NCBI RefSeq assembly: GCF_019320115.1
Contig: NC_089587.1
Span: 101,644,166-101,708,165 of the forward strand
Source: Miscanthus floridulus
Taxonomy: Eukaryota; Streptophyta; Magnoliopsida; Poales; Poaceae
Reading direction: 5' to 3'
Length of the DNA: 64,000 nt
Below are positions 45,601 to 55,827 of this stretch, one piece after another (the stretch's first letter is position 1; each line of letters opens with the position of its first letter). Both the position numbers and the translations under genes were made by a program. Below the pieces are notes generated by a model. It had not been told where the DNA came from, ran no database searches, and saw only the letters and a program-made list of their open reading frames with translations.

Positions 45601-47411
45601 CCAAGGGGTTTTCCCCTAGGGTTTCATACATTGCCTCATTGCCTTTGCATCTACAACCTCCACTACCAATCGCCTAAGCCTCTTGCATTCGTATCTCAGC
45701 CGCCGTCAAGTTGGCATCCATCCACCCCAATCGTTCAATGGAGCCATGGTGTAAATCCGATATCACTATTCAATGCCTGGAGGGCCTCATTCGCTGTGGC
45801 CTTCTGTGTGCGTGGACTGCCGCCGAGGAGTGGAGGCTACCCAGCGATGAGGACGCGCCGTTGCCACCCGATGGGTATGTCGTATCCTTCGTTCACTTCC
45901 ATGAGCGGGGATTCACCACCCCATCCACAAGTTTCTTTGGGGCTTGCTGCACTACTACAAGGTGGAGCTGTAGCATCTAAATCCCAATGGGATCCAACAC
46001 ATTGCGGTGTTTGTTGCCCTGTGTGAGGGGTTCCTGGGGATTAGTCCCCACTTCAACCTATGGTGGTACTTCTTCACCGCCACCCTCCTGAAGAAGTAGG
46101 AGCTAAACATGCCAGTGGGATGCGTCGGTATCCAACTACGCAATAATCGGGTCAGCGAGTACCCACCGATGCATCTGCCAACCTCCAACAAGTGGTGGCA
46201 TTCGCATTGGTTCTACATCAAGAATGATGTGGCCGCTCCCTTGCTAGAATTCACTGGGCACCTCATCGAAGAGGTCTCAGAATCATGGAGGAAGTGGGGG
46301 GTTCTAGAGAAAGACAAAGAAAATCTAGGACCATCTCACCACCATCCAAATCCTGAAGGAGAGGGGCATGAAGGGGTCAGGGATCATCGGTGCCTATCAC
46401 AAGCGGAGGGTGGTGCCGTTGATGACGTGCGCACTTCCCCTACACATGATGGCGCTTGGGGTGTCGCTTGAGGGGATGGCGCTCACCAAGGGAGCACTCT
46501 CCCCCTCTGAAGTAGCGTAGCACATCAAGGAGGCAATGGTGCCTCCGTGGGATGACACCGGCGCTGTCCTTGACTTTGTGTATCTTGTGCTGGGGCACCC
46601 CCCAATGTGGTCGGACCCGGGGTACATTGCCTTCATAAGTTTTCTTTCCATGTGCCTCTCTTTTTGATTGAACTCCCGACCCCTTGATGCTGATGTCGAG
46701 ATAGGGAAACCAGCCAAAGAAACTCGTCCTTATGGATCACCCGGCTCCGTTGCTGAAGGACCTATTGGTGACAGTGCCCAGCTATGCCACGGCTTAGTGG
46801 CAGAGGAAGACAAAGGAGGTTGAGAGGAAGAAGAAGAAGCAGAAGCTGCTGGCACAGGAACAAGGAGAGGAGACTGACAGTGATGATGACGATGAGGAAG
46901 AAGATGATGTGGTAGTTGATGACACTGAGCATGATGGTCAGGAGAGTGACGATACGCTAATAGTTACCTGCTCAATCTTGCAGGGGCATTTCCTGTTCCA
47001 CATGGGGGAAAGCATGCCCACGGGGCCAGTGGAGACGGACCAAACCGTCAGCCTACCCTAGGAGATAGCAGGAGTAGGTGGGTCTACCGCCATGCCTGAG
47101 GGGCCAATAGAGGGGGTGGCCCCACCGCCATGCCTCAAGAGTCAGCAGGGGTGAGCGGATCTACCGCCATGCCTGAGGTGCCTGTGGAGAGTGGCAGCTC
47201 CGCTACTGCGCCCCAAGAGCCAATGGGGGCGATTGGATCTGCCATTGTGCTTAAGGTGCTGACGAAGGGGGGTGGCCCTGCCGTTGCACCCCTAGAGGCA
47301 AGGCAGGCGAGCCCCACTGTCTAGGAGCAGGGGCAGGCTCAAAATGGCCCTACCCCAACAAGGTGGAGCAAGGGCCCAGGGGTTCATCCCCCAAGCGTAT
47401 CCTCTGCTCGA

Positions 47412-47486
47412 CAACACCAATGTAAGTCCTTCACTCCTCTGTTTTTCTCTATTTTTAGTGTGACTCATGCCTTTTGTTTCTTGCAG
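47412..47486 (+). other. Candidate intron in the element G antisense ORF
   Basis: GTAAGTCC at the 5' end, a T-rich tract and CTTGCAG at the 3' end, 75 bp long. It is antisense to the element's genomic RNA and so would not be removed during retrotransposition. The second copy (57502-57576) is unchanged. Confidence 0.65.
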
Positions 47487-48230
47487 CATCTTGAGACGGG
47501 GTACTTCTTTGGTGCTGGTGCCTAAGAAGAGCCTTGCCATTTAGGCGAGACGGCGTCCATCGCCCGACATCGCTCTTGTCTCGAGTGGAAGTGGAGCTGG
47601 CATTACAGCCTCATTAGCTGGTTAGGCATTGCCCGTTGCGGCGCCCATGTCCTCAGCGGGTCAAGCGGACATAGGGGCTATAGGGGTGACCTCGGTGGTC
47701 GTTGAGCAACTAGTGACGGAGGTGATCCCACTGCTAACATCGGAGCGGATGGGGCTACCGCTCGCTCTTATGGCACAGGATGTGGTGGGCGCGATGCCGC
47801 CGGTCGAGGCCCCATCCATTCAAACGGAGGTGGCCGCGACCGAGACAAGGTAGGCATAACTGGACGCAATTGCGGTGGTGTCCGAGGAAGTGACACGAGC
47901 AATGCCACAGATGGCCCAGGTGACAACGCTCGTCGTGGGCCGGATGGAGGGGGGCACAACCAAGGAGTCCCTGGGCATCATGGTAGTGGTGGAGATGACT
48001 AGTGGGGTGTTGCCCTTGGCCCTGACGTGGGGGGCGGTTATTCACCCATGCGGGGTGAGTCGCTGCTCTAGTGGATGGATCCTCAAGACCCAACGTGGAT
48101 ACTCTTCTCGCTCGATGATGCTACTGAGAGCATAGAACGGGAGAGTCTCAATGAAGGGATCTCGGCCATGATGGAAATCCTAAACTAGGCCAAGGGCGTC
48201 CTATGCAACATCATCATTCCTACTGGCTGG

Positions 48231-48306
48231 GTATCTACTTAATCTCTCCTCATGCTTTCTTCTTTCTTCATGTGCTTTTGTATTCTGACATTGATCTTCT
48301 TTTTAG
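48231..48306 (+). other. Second candidate intron in the element G antisense ORF
   Basis: GTATCTAC at the 5' end, a long pyrimidine-rich stretch and TTTTTAG at the 3' end, about 76 bp. An alternative acceptor is GTAG at 48323. The copy in the second block is at 58321-58396. Confidence 0.5.
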
Positions 48307-49325
48307 TCTCTTATCGCTCGTAGCTAGGAGAAATCCCAATTCCACTATGAGCAGAAGGTGGAATGGGACCGCCTTGTCAAAAAGGCCTGGCTATGCGGAG
48401 ATGTGAGCACCCAGCTTGCTATCACCCAACAGCAGGTGTCCAAGCTAACTCCCCTAGTCGAGGAGGCGGCCAGGCTCTGGCAGCGGGAGTTTGAGGCCTG
48501 TTGGGATGTGGAGGATGCTGAGAAGTCTTTTGATGAACTATCGAAAAGGGCGCGACAGGATGAGAGGAGGCCACTAGAGTCTAGAAGGCGCGGGACAAGC
48601 TACTACAGAGGGACACTAGGGCTCGCCAGTAGGTCCTCGACCTCCTAGCTGAGGTGGAGAAGGAGTGGGAGCTCAAGCTAGGAGCCGAGGAGAGGTCTGT
48701 GGCCCTATAGCAGAGGGCAAACCTAGACATCGAGGTGATAGCCTAGCTATGCAAGGAGTAGGACAAGCTACACCAGACTATGGAGAGACTCCGCTTGGAG
48801 TGTGGCACGATCTGCGAGGAGCATGACCAGGTCATCCTAGAGCACGACGAGGCATGTCAGGGGGTCAGCTCCCTCTAGGCCAATCTTGGAACCATGGTAG
48901 CTCAAAGGCTGGAGGCCAAGAGCATCTCAGCCAGGCTGGTCATGGAGCTTTCCGAGACGTGGGGGATCCTTCAGGCAGAGAGCGATGAGCATGATCTTCT
49001 ACACGCTACCATTGGGGTGGTCTTCGATGACCTAGAGGTGGCATGGCCAGAGGGAACCAGCTCACTTGCGGCCTCTGCTGCCATAGACATCACGGTGCGG
49101 GTGCGCCAGCTTGAGAGGGAAGCTCTCTGCTCCAGGATTACCCAAGCCTTCGCCATCGCCCACTCACACTACACCGAGAGTATCTACTTGGATACAATGA
49201 GTCTTGGCTTCGTGCCTAGCTATGAAGCCTCTAAGCTAGATGAAATAGAGAAGGCGGTGGCTCCTGTCGCGCGGAACCTGGTGGACAGAATTGAAGAGAT
49301 AGGCTCCCCCGAAGGGGATAGTTAG

Positions 49326-51900
49326 TCGAACAGATCTAATGGACATTATCTATAATATGTGGACAAGTGCTGACCCTTTTGTATCTTAAAAATAGATTCG
49401 TAACTTTGTTTCATTAAACAAATTCGTAATTTCGTTTGATTTCATTGAACTTGCTTTCTTCCCTCTTTGTATTCAAAAAGAAGGGCTCATGCAATCTGAC
49501 CCTTCCATTCATTAAGACCATAGGGCCCGAGGTGTGTAAGAGGGAAACATCGATTATGCTATTGAGCAAAGTTACCATAGCTGCCGGGGCATGAGTTTTT
49601 TGCAGTCTGACCAGACATGCTCGATTATTTGTTCCCACAAACCTTGCCACTAATCTTAACATGAGGAAGAGGTCCGATGCAGCGACTATTTTAAAAAACA
49701 AGGGTATTTATACCTTTATCAGCCCCCAAGTGAGATCTGATCCCTTGCAGTTGCTGGGGTCGAATGTCACTGGAGGCCGAAGAGAGGATAGTGAAACTAC
49801 TCTTATATTTGCACGTACCCCTTCCTTAGGATTTTAGATATCGTTCTACGACCATGCCTTTGGTCTCCTTGCAAGTCCAACCTTCCCTGAGCCCCCATGC
49901 TTGGTGGGGATTCGGTCAAGGGTCGGCTCGTTTTTGTGACTGTTGCCCCGTCTATGGTTTTTGCAACCAGAGGGGTTGAGGCGACATCACTTGCCTCGAT
50001 GGCTCGAGTGATGTGCTTGATGAGCTCGCTAACGGGGATGTTTGAATAGAATCTGGTCCCGTTGCTCATGATAGGGTCGGCAAAGCTCTCGGGTGGCATT
50101 CGGTTGCTCCTTAACCTATCTTCCAACATATTCCCCCTCAATGGGTATTCTATGGGCTTGGCTAGAGGCTGGATCAAACAAGAAGGTTGAGATGACCCTA
50201 TCCGCCTCTATGTAGGTTGGGCGAAGGCCGTTGAGGCTCTTCTACATTTTCTCCCCTAGCTTTTGTTCGACATGAGGCGACTTTGGGCCCTTCATGGGCC
50301 AGCCTTCGAACCTTGGTCTCTCGATCTTGGATCAGGCGGCTTGAGCCCCTGAGCCCCTTGGGGTCTAATAGGGGTCGGCCGTGTTTCACATGTCACCCCA
50401 TCCTCAGTTTCTGCAATTAGAGGGGCTGAGCTAACGATACTTGCCTCGACGGCTCGAGTGTTGCGCTCAATGAGCTTGCTAACGGGCACGCTCGAGTGGA
50501 ATCTAGGTCCGTCATCCGCTGACGGGGTCGACAGAGCCCTCATGTGGTATTCCACTATTTCTTAACCCACCCCCCAGCAGATGCCTGAGCCGTTCGATAG
50601 GCTTAGGTGGCCCATTGGCCTCTCCACAATGGAGATTCTATGGGTTTGGCTCAAGGTTACAATCAAACAAGAAAGGTTGAGATGTCCCTGTCCGCTTCTG
50701 AGCGGGGTCAAGCAAGGCCGCATTGGATCATCTAGATTTTTCTCCCTAGCTCTGTTTGACGTGAGGTGGCCTCAAGCCCTTCGCGAGCTAGCCTTTGAAC
50801 CTCAGTCTGTCGCCGCTCACATTGAATGAGGCGACTACTGCTTCATGATGCAACACGAAGCGTTGAGATGCGGCAATTGCATATGCAATGCTTGGATATA
50901 TGGGATGAGTGTATGATACAATGGAAATGAAGGCGAGGGTCGGTGATGTTACCTTGGTTTCATGAGTGACGGGGAGCTCTTGCTGGACATGTTCGTGTGG
51001 GATTTAGGTCCAACATTTGTGACGGGGCTGGTGTAACCTGCACAAGCATTGCAAATTTTTGTTTTTGTCTCTCGACGGTGATCCGAGCTATTCGATCGAC
51101 TTGGGCGACCTGATAGCTTCTCCTTGAAGGCAATTTCGCACGTAGACCCCTCTAAACCCTTCTCGAGAAGGTGGATGCTAATGCTTGGGGTGCGGGGACA
51201 AAGAATTCGATCGCACTGGTGAACAAAAATGCCATAGCCGCTGGGGCGTAGGGTCTAGCGGTTCGACCAGTTTTACTCAAAGTTTACACCCGCACACCAT
51301 GCCTCTAGTTTTTAAATGTAAGGAGGGGTCGGATGAAGAGAATGTCTAAACGAGTAGACACTCTCGGTAGCCCTCGGGCGATGTTCGTGCCCCTGCCATT
51401 GCTGGGGTCGGAGGTTCGGTAGTGAAATTGATACGTAAAGTAAGTAAATAAGGGTGCTTATCTTTCGATGGCCATTTGGTTCCTCAACCCCATCGCTCAG
51501 CATTCGCTTAGGCCATCTAATCGACTTAGGAGGCCCGTTGGTGTCCCCTTGATGGAGGTTCCATCGTTGGGCCCTTCTAGGTCCTGCCTGGGAAGGTGGA
51601 GAGCCACCTACATGTGGTTGTGCCTTGTTTCTCATGCTTGGCATGCGGTAGTGGTGGGCCATGTCCCATTTGACTAGGTGCTGTCTCATCGAGCAGGGCA
51701 TGTCCCATCAGTCAGGACACGTACCATCGAATTCCCATCTACATTGAATAGGGGAAGGGAGAGGGTTTTTTGCCCAATCCTTTGCCTTCCTCCAACTGTT
51801 GCATCTCCTCCTTTAATAGGGGAAGGGAGAGGGTTCTCATCCCATTCCTCTACCTATTCTTGAGCTGCTGCCTCTCCTCCTTCTTCCTTCTCACCGAGTG
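49326..51900 (-). repeat. Element G spacer with diverged tandem repeats
   Basis: No coherent coding. A unit of roughly 450-490 bp is repeated: GGCTCGAGTGATGTGCTTGATGAG near 49998 against a diverged GGCTCGAGTGTTGCGCTC near 50449. GGTTGAGATGACCCTATCCGC near 50186 pairs with a diverged copy near 50675. A longer-range repeat (GCCATAGC...GGGGCRT...) appears near 49578, 51229 and 52998. At 51747 and 51815 an AATAGGGGAAGGGAGAGGGTT block is duplicated 68 bp apart. Short minus-strand ORFs (49803-50177, 50292-50555) arise from these repeats. Confidence 0.6.
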
Positions 51901-51956
51901 CGTTCGTGCATCATGGTGGTTCCTAAGTGAGAGAGGGTAAAGTGAGGGAGAGGAGA

Positions 51957-52337
51957 ACTCACAGATCCATTCATGAATCTAGAGCATGATGTCGAGCTAG
52001 AGGTCATCCAACATAGATGAGATGGTGTCGGCAGCCTTCGCTGAGAGGGGCTGCTTCCGCTGAAGGAGGAGGCGCATTGGAGGGTGCTACACGTTGCCGG
52101 GCTTTGTCACCATCTGCAAGACCTTTGTTGGGATGGAGCCGCACATAGACTTCTCCCGGCAAATCTTCTCTAGGTGAGCCTTGTCAGTGGGGAAGCCTCC
52201 CAGGACTGCACCGATGGGGGTTTCGCCCTTGCAGCCACTCAGGTTGACCAGTTCATAAAGTTTGATGAGATGTCAGAGACATCTACTAGCCATGGCGGCC
52301 ATACTTTGGCGGGTACTGTCCCTGTCTAGGAGCTGCC
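51957..52337 (-). pseudogene. Unidentified protein-coding-like segment next to the RPL8 fragment, copy 1
   Basis: On the minus strand, starting in the bases that overlap the end of the RPL8 fragment but in another frame, a coding-like stretch reads [15 protein letters not shown], then after one stop HLIKLYELVNLSGCKGETP, VLGGFPTDKAHLEKICREK and VLQMVTKPGNV before a TAG. It continues as AKAADTISSMLDDL. It ends near GTGAGTTC, a possible splice donor at about 51961. Codons are mostly open with few stops, so it was coding recently. I cannot name the family. It may be a second captured host fragment or an element protein. Confidence 0.45.
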
Positions 52338-52340
52338 TCA

Positions 52341-52529
52341 TCTCGAGGTGTCGTTGTTAGGGTTATGGCTAATCATGATGGCGTAGTCCCCGGACGCCCT
52401 AGCAAAGACACCACGATCACCGATGTGGTGCTCGACATTGCAGACGATGGCACCCTCAGTGATCCTATGGAGCGGTAGGACGTTGTCGATGGAGAGCGTG
52501 GTGCGGCGGCTGCAGTAGATGAACTGGCC
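52341..52529 (-). pseudogene. RPL8: Fragment of 60S ribosomal protein L8 (uL2) captured in element G, copy 1
   Basis: Sixty-three uninterrupted minus-strand codons match the central part of eukaryotic ribosomal protein L8 (uL2). Recognisable blocks are [37 protein letters not shown] and [18 protein letters not shown], which in the normal protein read in the same order with conservative differences. L8 is part of the large subunit near the peptidyl-transferase centre. Only about a quarter of the usual 260-residue protein is present; it begins abruptly at Gly and ends at TCGAGA then TGA. It lies in the 3' spacer of the element, on the same strand as integrase, so the element has picked up a piece of a host gene. 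Substitutions at several conserved sites indicate it is not under normal selection. Confidence 0.85.
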
Positions 52530-53238
52530 AATGCTGCCTGGCGGCCATAGTAGTATTTAGAGTAGAAGTGGTTAGCAAATCTAACAGTTTAAGTTGTGGG
52601 GGAGCCCCCATGTGAATAGTTTTTTTGTATCCATGAATACATCAGTCCCTTTTTAGGATGAAATCACTTTGTAAGGGGAAGCTTGTCCCATCCATTTCCT
52701 GGCAATGGTCGTGCCGTATGGTCGATTCGGGCTACCTGCTGAAATAAGAATTTCCTACAGATATAAAGGATGCAGACATCCCATGCAAGAATTTAGTTAA
52801 GCATGGAAGCCAGGCGGCAAAACTTGTAACAAATTTACATGCTTTCAAATTTTGTTATAGCAAATAGCTTCTTATTTCTTCTCCCCCTTTTTTTGTGTAA
52901 AAAAGGTTTAGCTCATCCCGACCCTTTCCATTGTTAAGGTCATAAAAGCTCGGAGTGTGGGCAAGCCAATTCTAATCATGCTGGTAAGCAAAGAGACCAT
53001 AGCCATCGGGGCGTGGGTTTCCCGCAGTCCTACCAGTCATACTCAGGAATTGTTCCTATAAATCAAGCTCTTAGGAATTAACATAAAAAGGAGGGCATTC
53101 ATAGAGAATGTTTGTCAGATAAATGAGCTCACATCAACCCCCGAGTGAGGTATGACCCTTTGCCGTTTGTAGGGGTCGGATGTCACAAAAGATCAAGGAT
53201 TTCGATAACAAAACTGATAAGAGAAAGTATGCATTTAT
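52530..53238 (-). other. Element G spacer between the captured fragment and integrase
   Basis: Non-coding. It contains a G/C-tract (GTGGGGGAGCCCCCA, 52596-52610) that can fold on itself, T-runs, and another divergent copy of the long-range spacer repeat (52900-53200: GACCCTTTCCATTGTTAAGG..., CCATAGCCATCGGGGCGTGGG). Confidence 0.5.
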
Positions 53239-54177
53239 TTAGGGGTAAAAGCGACATAGCTGCTCGATGTTCTAGGCATTGGTGAAGATCTCGCTGTCGA
53301 TGGTTTTGAGCTTGTAGGCACCTAGATGAAGCACCTCCGCAACCATGTACGGTCCTCCCATGGAAGGGGGAGCTTGTGGTGATCCTTGTTGCTCTGGACG
53401 AGGCGAAGGACTAGGTCCCTGGCGTCGAAGGCCCGACCCCACACTCATCGGATGTGGTACCGTCGCAATGCCTACTAGTACTTGGCTAAGCAGAGGAGGG
53501 CAACATCGCGGGCTTCGTCCAGCTAGTCCATGGCATCTTCGAGAGACACCTTGGCTCCCTGTTCGTCGTACGCCTTGGTCCTTGGTGCTCCATAGTCCAG
53601 GTCAGTTGGGAGGACATCCTCAGAACCATAGACCATGAAGAAGGGTGTGTAGCCGGTGGCTCGACTAGGAGTTGTCCTCAGGCTCCAAAGTATCGTGAGG
53701 AGCTTGGCGACCCATCGTGCACCAAATTTGTTCAACTGGTTGAAAATCCTAGGCTTAAGGCCCTATAGGACCATGTCGTTTGTGCGCTCGAACCTACCCA
53801 CTCATTCGGGGGTGCACGACGGTGGCCCAATTGACCTAGATGTGGTATTCATCAAAGAATTGAAGGAACTTCTTTTTGTTGAATTGCATATCATTGTCCA
53901 TGATGATGGAGTTTGAGACTCCAAAGCGATGGTCAATGCCAAGGAAGAATAGTATGGCTTGCTCAGACTTGATCACGGAGATCGGCCGAGCTTCTATCCA
54001 TTTTGTGAACTTGTCTGCGGTGACAAGCAAATGGGTGTAGCCTCCGGGTGCCTTCTTGAGAGATCCAACTAGATCGAGCCCCCAGACCACGAACAACCAC
54101 ATGATGGGGATCATTTGGAGCGCTTGGGCTAGGAGTTGAGTTTGTTCAGTGTAGTACTAACACCCTTCATAGGTGCA
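53239..54177 (-). pseudogene. Integrase C-terminal part of element G pol, copy 1
   Basis: On the minus strand the sequence enters at the last Cys of the HHCC zinc site (a YEGC segment near 54160). It continues into the retroviral-type integrase core: FVVWGLDLVGSLKKAPGGY with the first catalytic Asp, then IIMDNDMQFNKKKF with the second Asp. A stop and a one-base insertion (53785-53790) disrupt the stretch carrying the expected catalytic Glu. The C-terminal region is recognisable (LWSLRTTPSRATGYTPFFMV and DLDYGAPR), and the frame ends at TAA 53239-53241 after IEQLCRFYP. Integrase inserts the cDNA into the host chromosome. With stops and frameshifts this copy is dead. The plus-strand ORFs here are shadows. 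Confidence 0.88.
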
Positions 54178-54963
54178 TATTGTGGCAGAACCTCCTAAAT
54201 TATAGGACCCACATGCACCTGTCACTGTCCAACGACCTCTGACGACTATGCATATGTTTCCTAATAACTTAAGAAGACTGTCGGGTGTCCCCGTGGAACC
54301 CCGAATCATCCACGATTTCCGAGCAGGATCCCATTATAGAGTCATTGCAGTATTACAACAGTTTATTCAAATAGATACATCAAGTAATATAGCGGAAGTC
54401 TTACAATAACTTAATTTACAAAACAGTAGTTTCAAACCTTATAAACTAAGTTCGATTAATATTCCAAACCGTGGTAGTGGAGTGGCATTATAACGTAATT
54501 CAAAACACGCAATTAAACTGCCCTGCCCAAGGGCCACACATTTACTGGTCATCATCATATCAAACAACCATCATGCAGCACGGTCCAAAACAAACCTGCT
54601 CATGAGGCTCACCTGCAACAAGGGTCAATGAACCCTGAGTACAAAAGTACTCAACAAGACTTAACTGAAATAAAAATTGATAGAACTCAAGAATGTAGGC
54701 TCAGGGATTCAAGGTATGGCTTTAGCAATAATCAAAGTTCTTTTGCGTAAAAGCTCTTTAACGAAATTCTTTTTGTCAACATTTAAAACTTCATAAGATC
54801 ATATACAAAGCTGACACGATCCGTAATGAGATCATGAAACTTCATAACCAACACCTTCACAGACCATCCTCAAGTTCTAGTTATTTATTACTACGATGAT
54901 GAACAGTGAGTTGAGTCTCCATAACCGAGGAGCAACGACGATTCGAACTGATTAAACCCAGCT
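54178..54963. repeat. Fragment of another LTR, joining the two copies of element G
   Basis: It begins TGTGGCAGAACCTCC exactly where the integrase reading stops, as an LTR insertion would. It runs 786 bp with no coding sequence; GGGTCAATGAACCCTGAGTAC near 54625 contains a short inverted repeat. It ends at 54963, where duplicated element G sequence begins. I cannot assign it to a family. There is no second LTR, primer site or target duplication, so the element is truncated. Confidence 0.5.
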
Positions 54964-55683
54964 ACTTGCTAGAGGGTGTGCGTGAGCGCACCCAATGAGT
55001 GTAGCCCTCGAGCCCCTGGGTGATTTGGATAGAATCGCTCAAGGGGTATTTCGATTTGCTAGAGGGTGCGCGCGAGTGCACTAATGGGTGTAGCCCCTAA
55101 GCCCTCAGGTGATTCGGATAGAATCGCTTGGGGGGTATTTTGGTTTGTTAGAGGGTGCGCGTGAGTGCACCCATCGGGTGTAGCCCCTAAGCCCCCGGGT
55201 GATTCGGATAGAATCGCCCAGGGTGTAATTCGGACCCTTCACGGGTATGGCTGTGAGATTTGGTGTTTTGATAACTGGATAGTTCGATTGGAGTCCCGGT
55301 ATCCCATTCATGGGGATCTGGCAAGAGTCAGCCTGGTTGAGACTCAATCGTGGGTCAAGATACTTGTGGCACTCATGTGCCTGGGTTTTGGCTGCTCATG
55401 GTCCCATCCTTCATTGTAAGGCTACCTTGGGATGGTCGTCGAAATTGTTGATGGGCCAGCCCTCGAACTCCTAGGCCTAGGCGGGCTAGAGGAACGCTTT
55501 TTGACCCATATCTCTTCTGCTGGTAAAGAGTCCTGGTTCACTCAGGAAGGCAAAACGTCCAGCGCATCTTCGGAGGGAAAGGATAGGGATTGTGGGCGCA
55601 TATCTCATGATGTGACGTGGTGGCGTATCATGGTAGGTGTAGAGATCTAGGTAGATAGGTGCCTTCCTCACATCCTTTGCCCC

Positions 55684-55690
55684 TATAAAA
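55684..55690 (+). promoter_or_regulatory. TATA box of the antisense ORF, copy 2
   Basis: Identical to 45594-45600, including its 144-bp distance to the ATG at 55828. Confidence 0.55.
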
Positions 55691-55827
55691 CCAAGGGGTT
55701 TTCCCCTAGGGTTTCATACATTGCCTCATTGCCTTTGCATCTACAACCTCCACTACCAATCGCCTAAGCCTCTTGCATTCGTATCTCAGCCGCCGTCAAG
55801 TTGGCATCCATCCACCCCAATCGTTCA

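Larger units (their letters stand above)
45738..49325 (+). pseudogene. Element G antisense ORF (Transposase_28-like family), with introns, copy 1
   Basis: ATG 45738 opens MEPWCKSDITIQCLEGLIRC; the open frame upstream from TTG 45711 is less likely to be used. The N-terminal domain matches the same family as element A's antisense ORF: PPDGYVVSFVHFHERGF, then after a one-base slip LLHYYKVEL, GIQHIAVFVALCEGFLGISP and, after a stop, WWHSHWFYIKND (to about 46230). Acidic and Pro/Ala-rich regions follow. Candidate introns are 47412-47486 (GTAAGT...TTGCAG) and 48231-48306 (GTATCT...TTTTAG). The C-terminal part is coiled-coil-like, and the last open segment 48894-49325 (143 codons) ends SPEGDS. Stops and frameshifts make this copy non-functional. 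Its role is unknown. Confidence 0.7.
43540..54177 (-). mobile_element. Element G: Tat-type Ty3/gypsy retrotransposon, 3' part (copy 1)
   Basis: Read on the minus strand: the end of integrase (54177-53239), a long spacer with diverged repeats and captured sequence, an antisense ORF (plus strand, 45738-49325), reiterated polypurine tracts and a 3' LTR (44820 to 43540). An integrase on one strand with an extra ORF on the other, next to the 3' LTR, is the known arrangement of Tat-lineage elements. The element inserted in the element D LTR at 43540; the left flank is ATGGG, and the matching right copy would lie outside the window. Its 5' side is cut at 54178 by another LTR sequence. Confidence 0.82.

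Noticed and set aside
45631..46026. 131-codon plus-strand ORF overlapping the antisense ORF start
   Set aside because: It starts upstream in another frame. The family-like residues are in the frame from ATG 45738; the later part of this ORF falls in a neighbouring frame without the family motifs.
53345..53638. 97-codon plus-strand ORF
   Set aside because: It is the reverse complement of the integrase C-terminal coding region.
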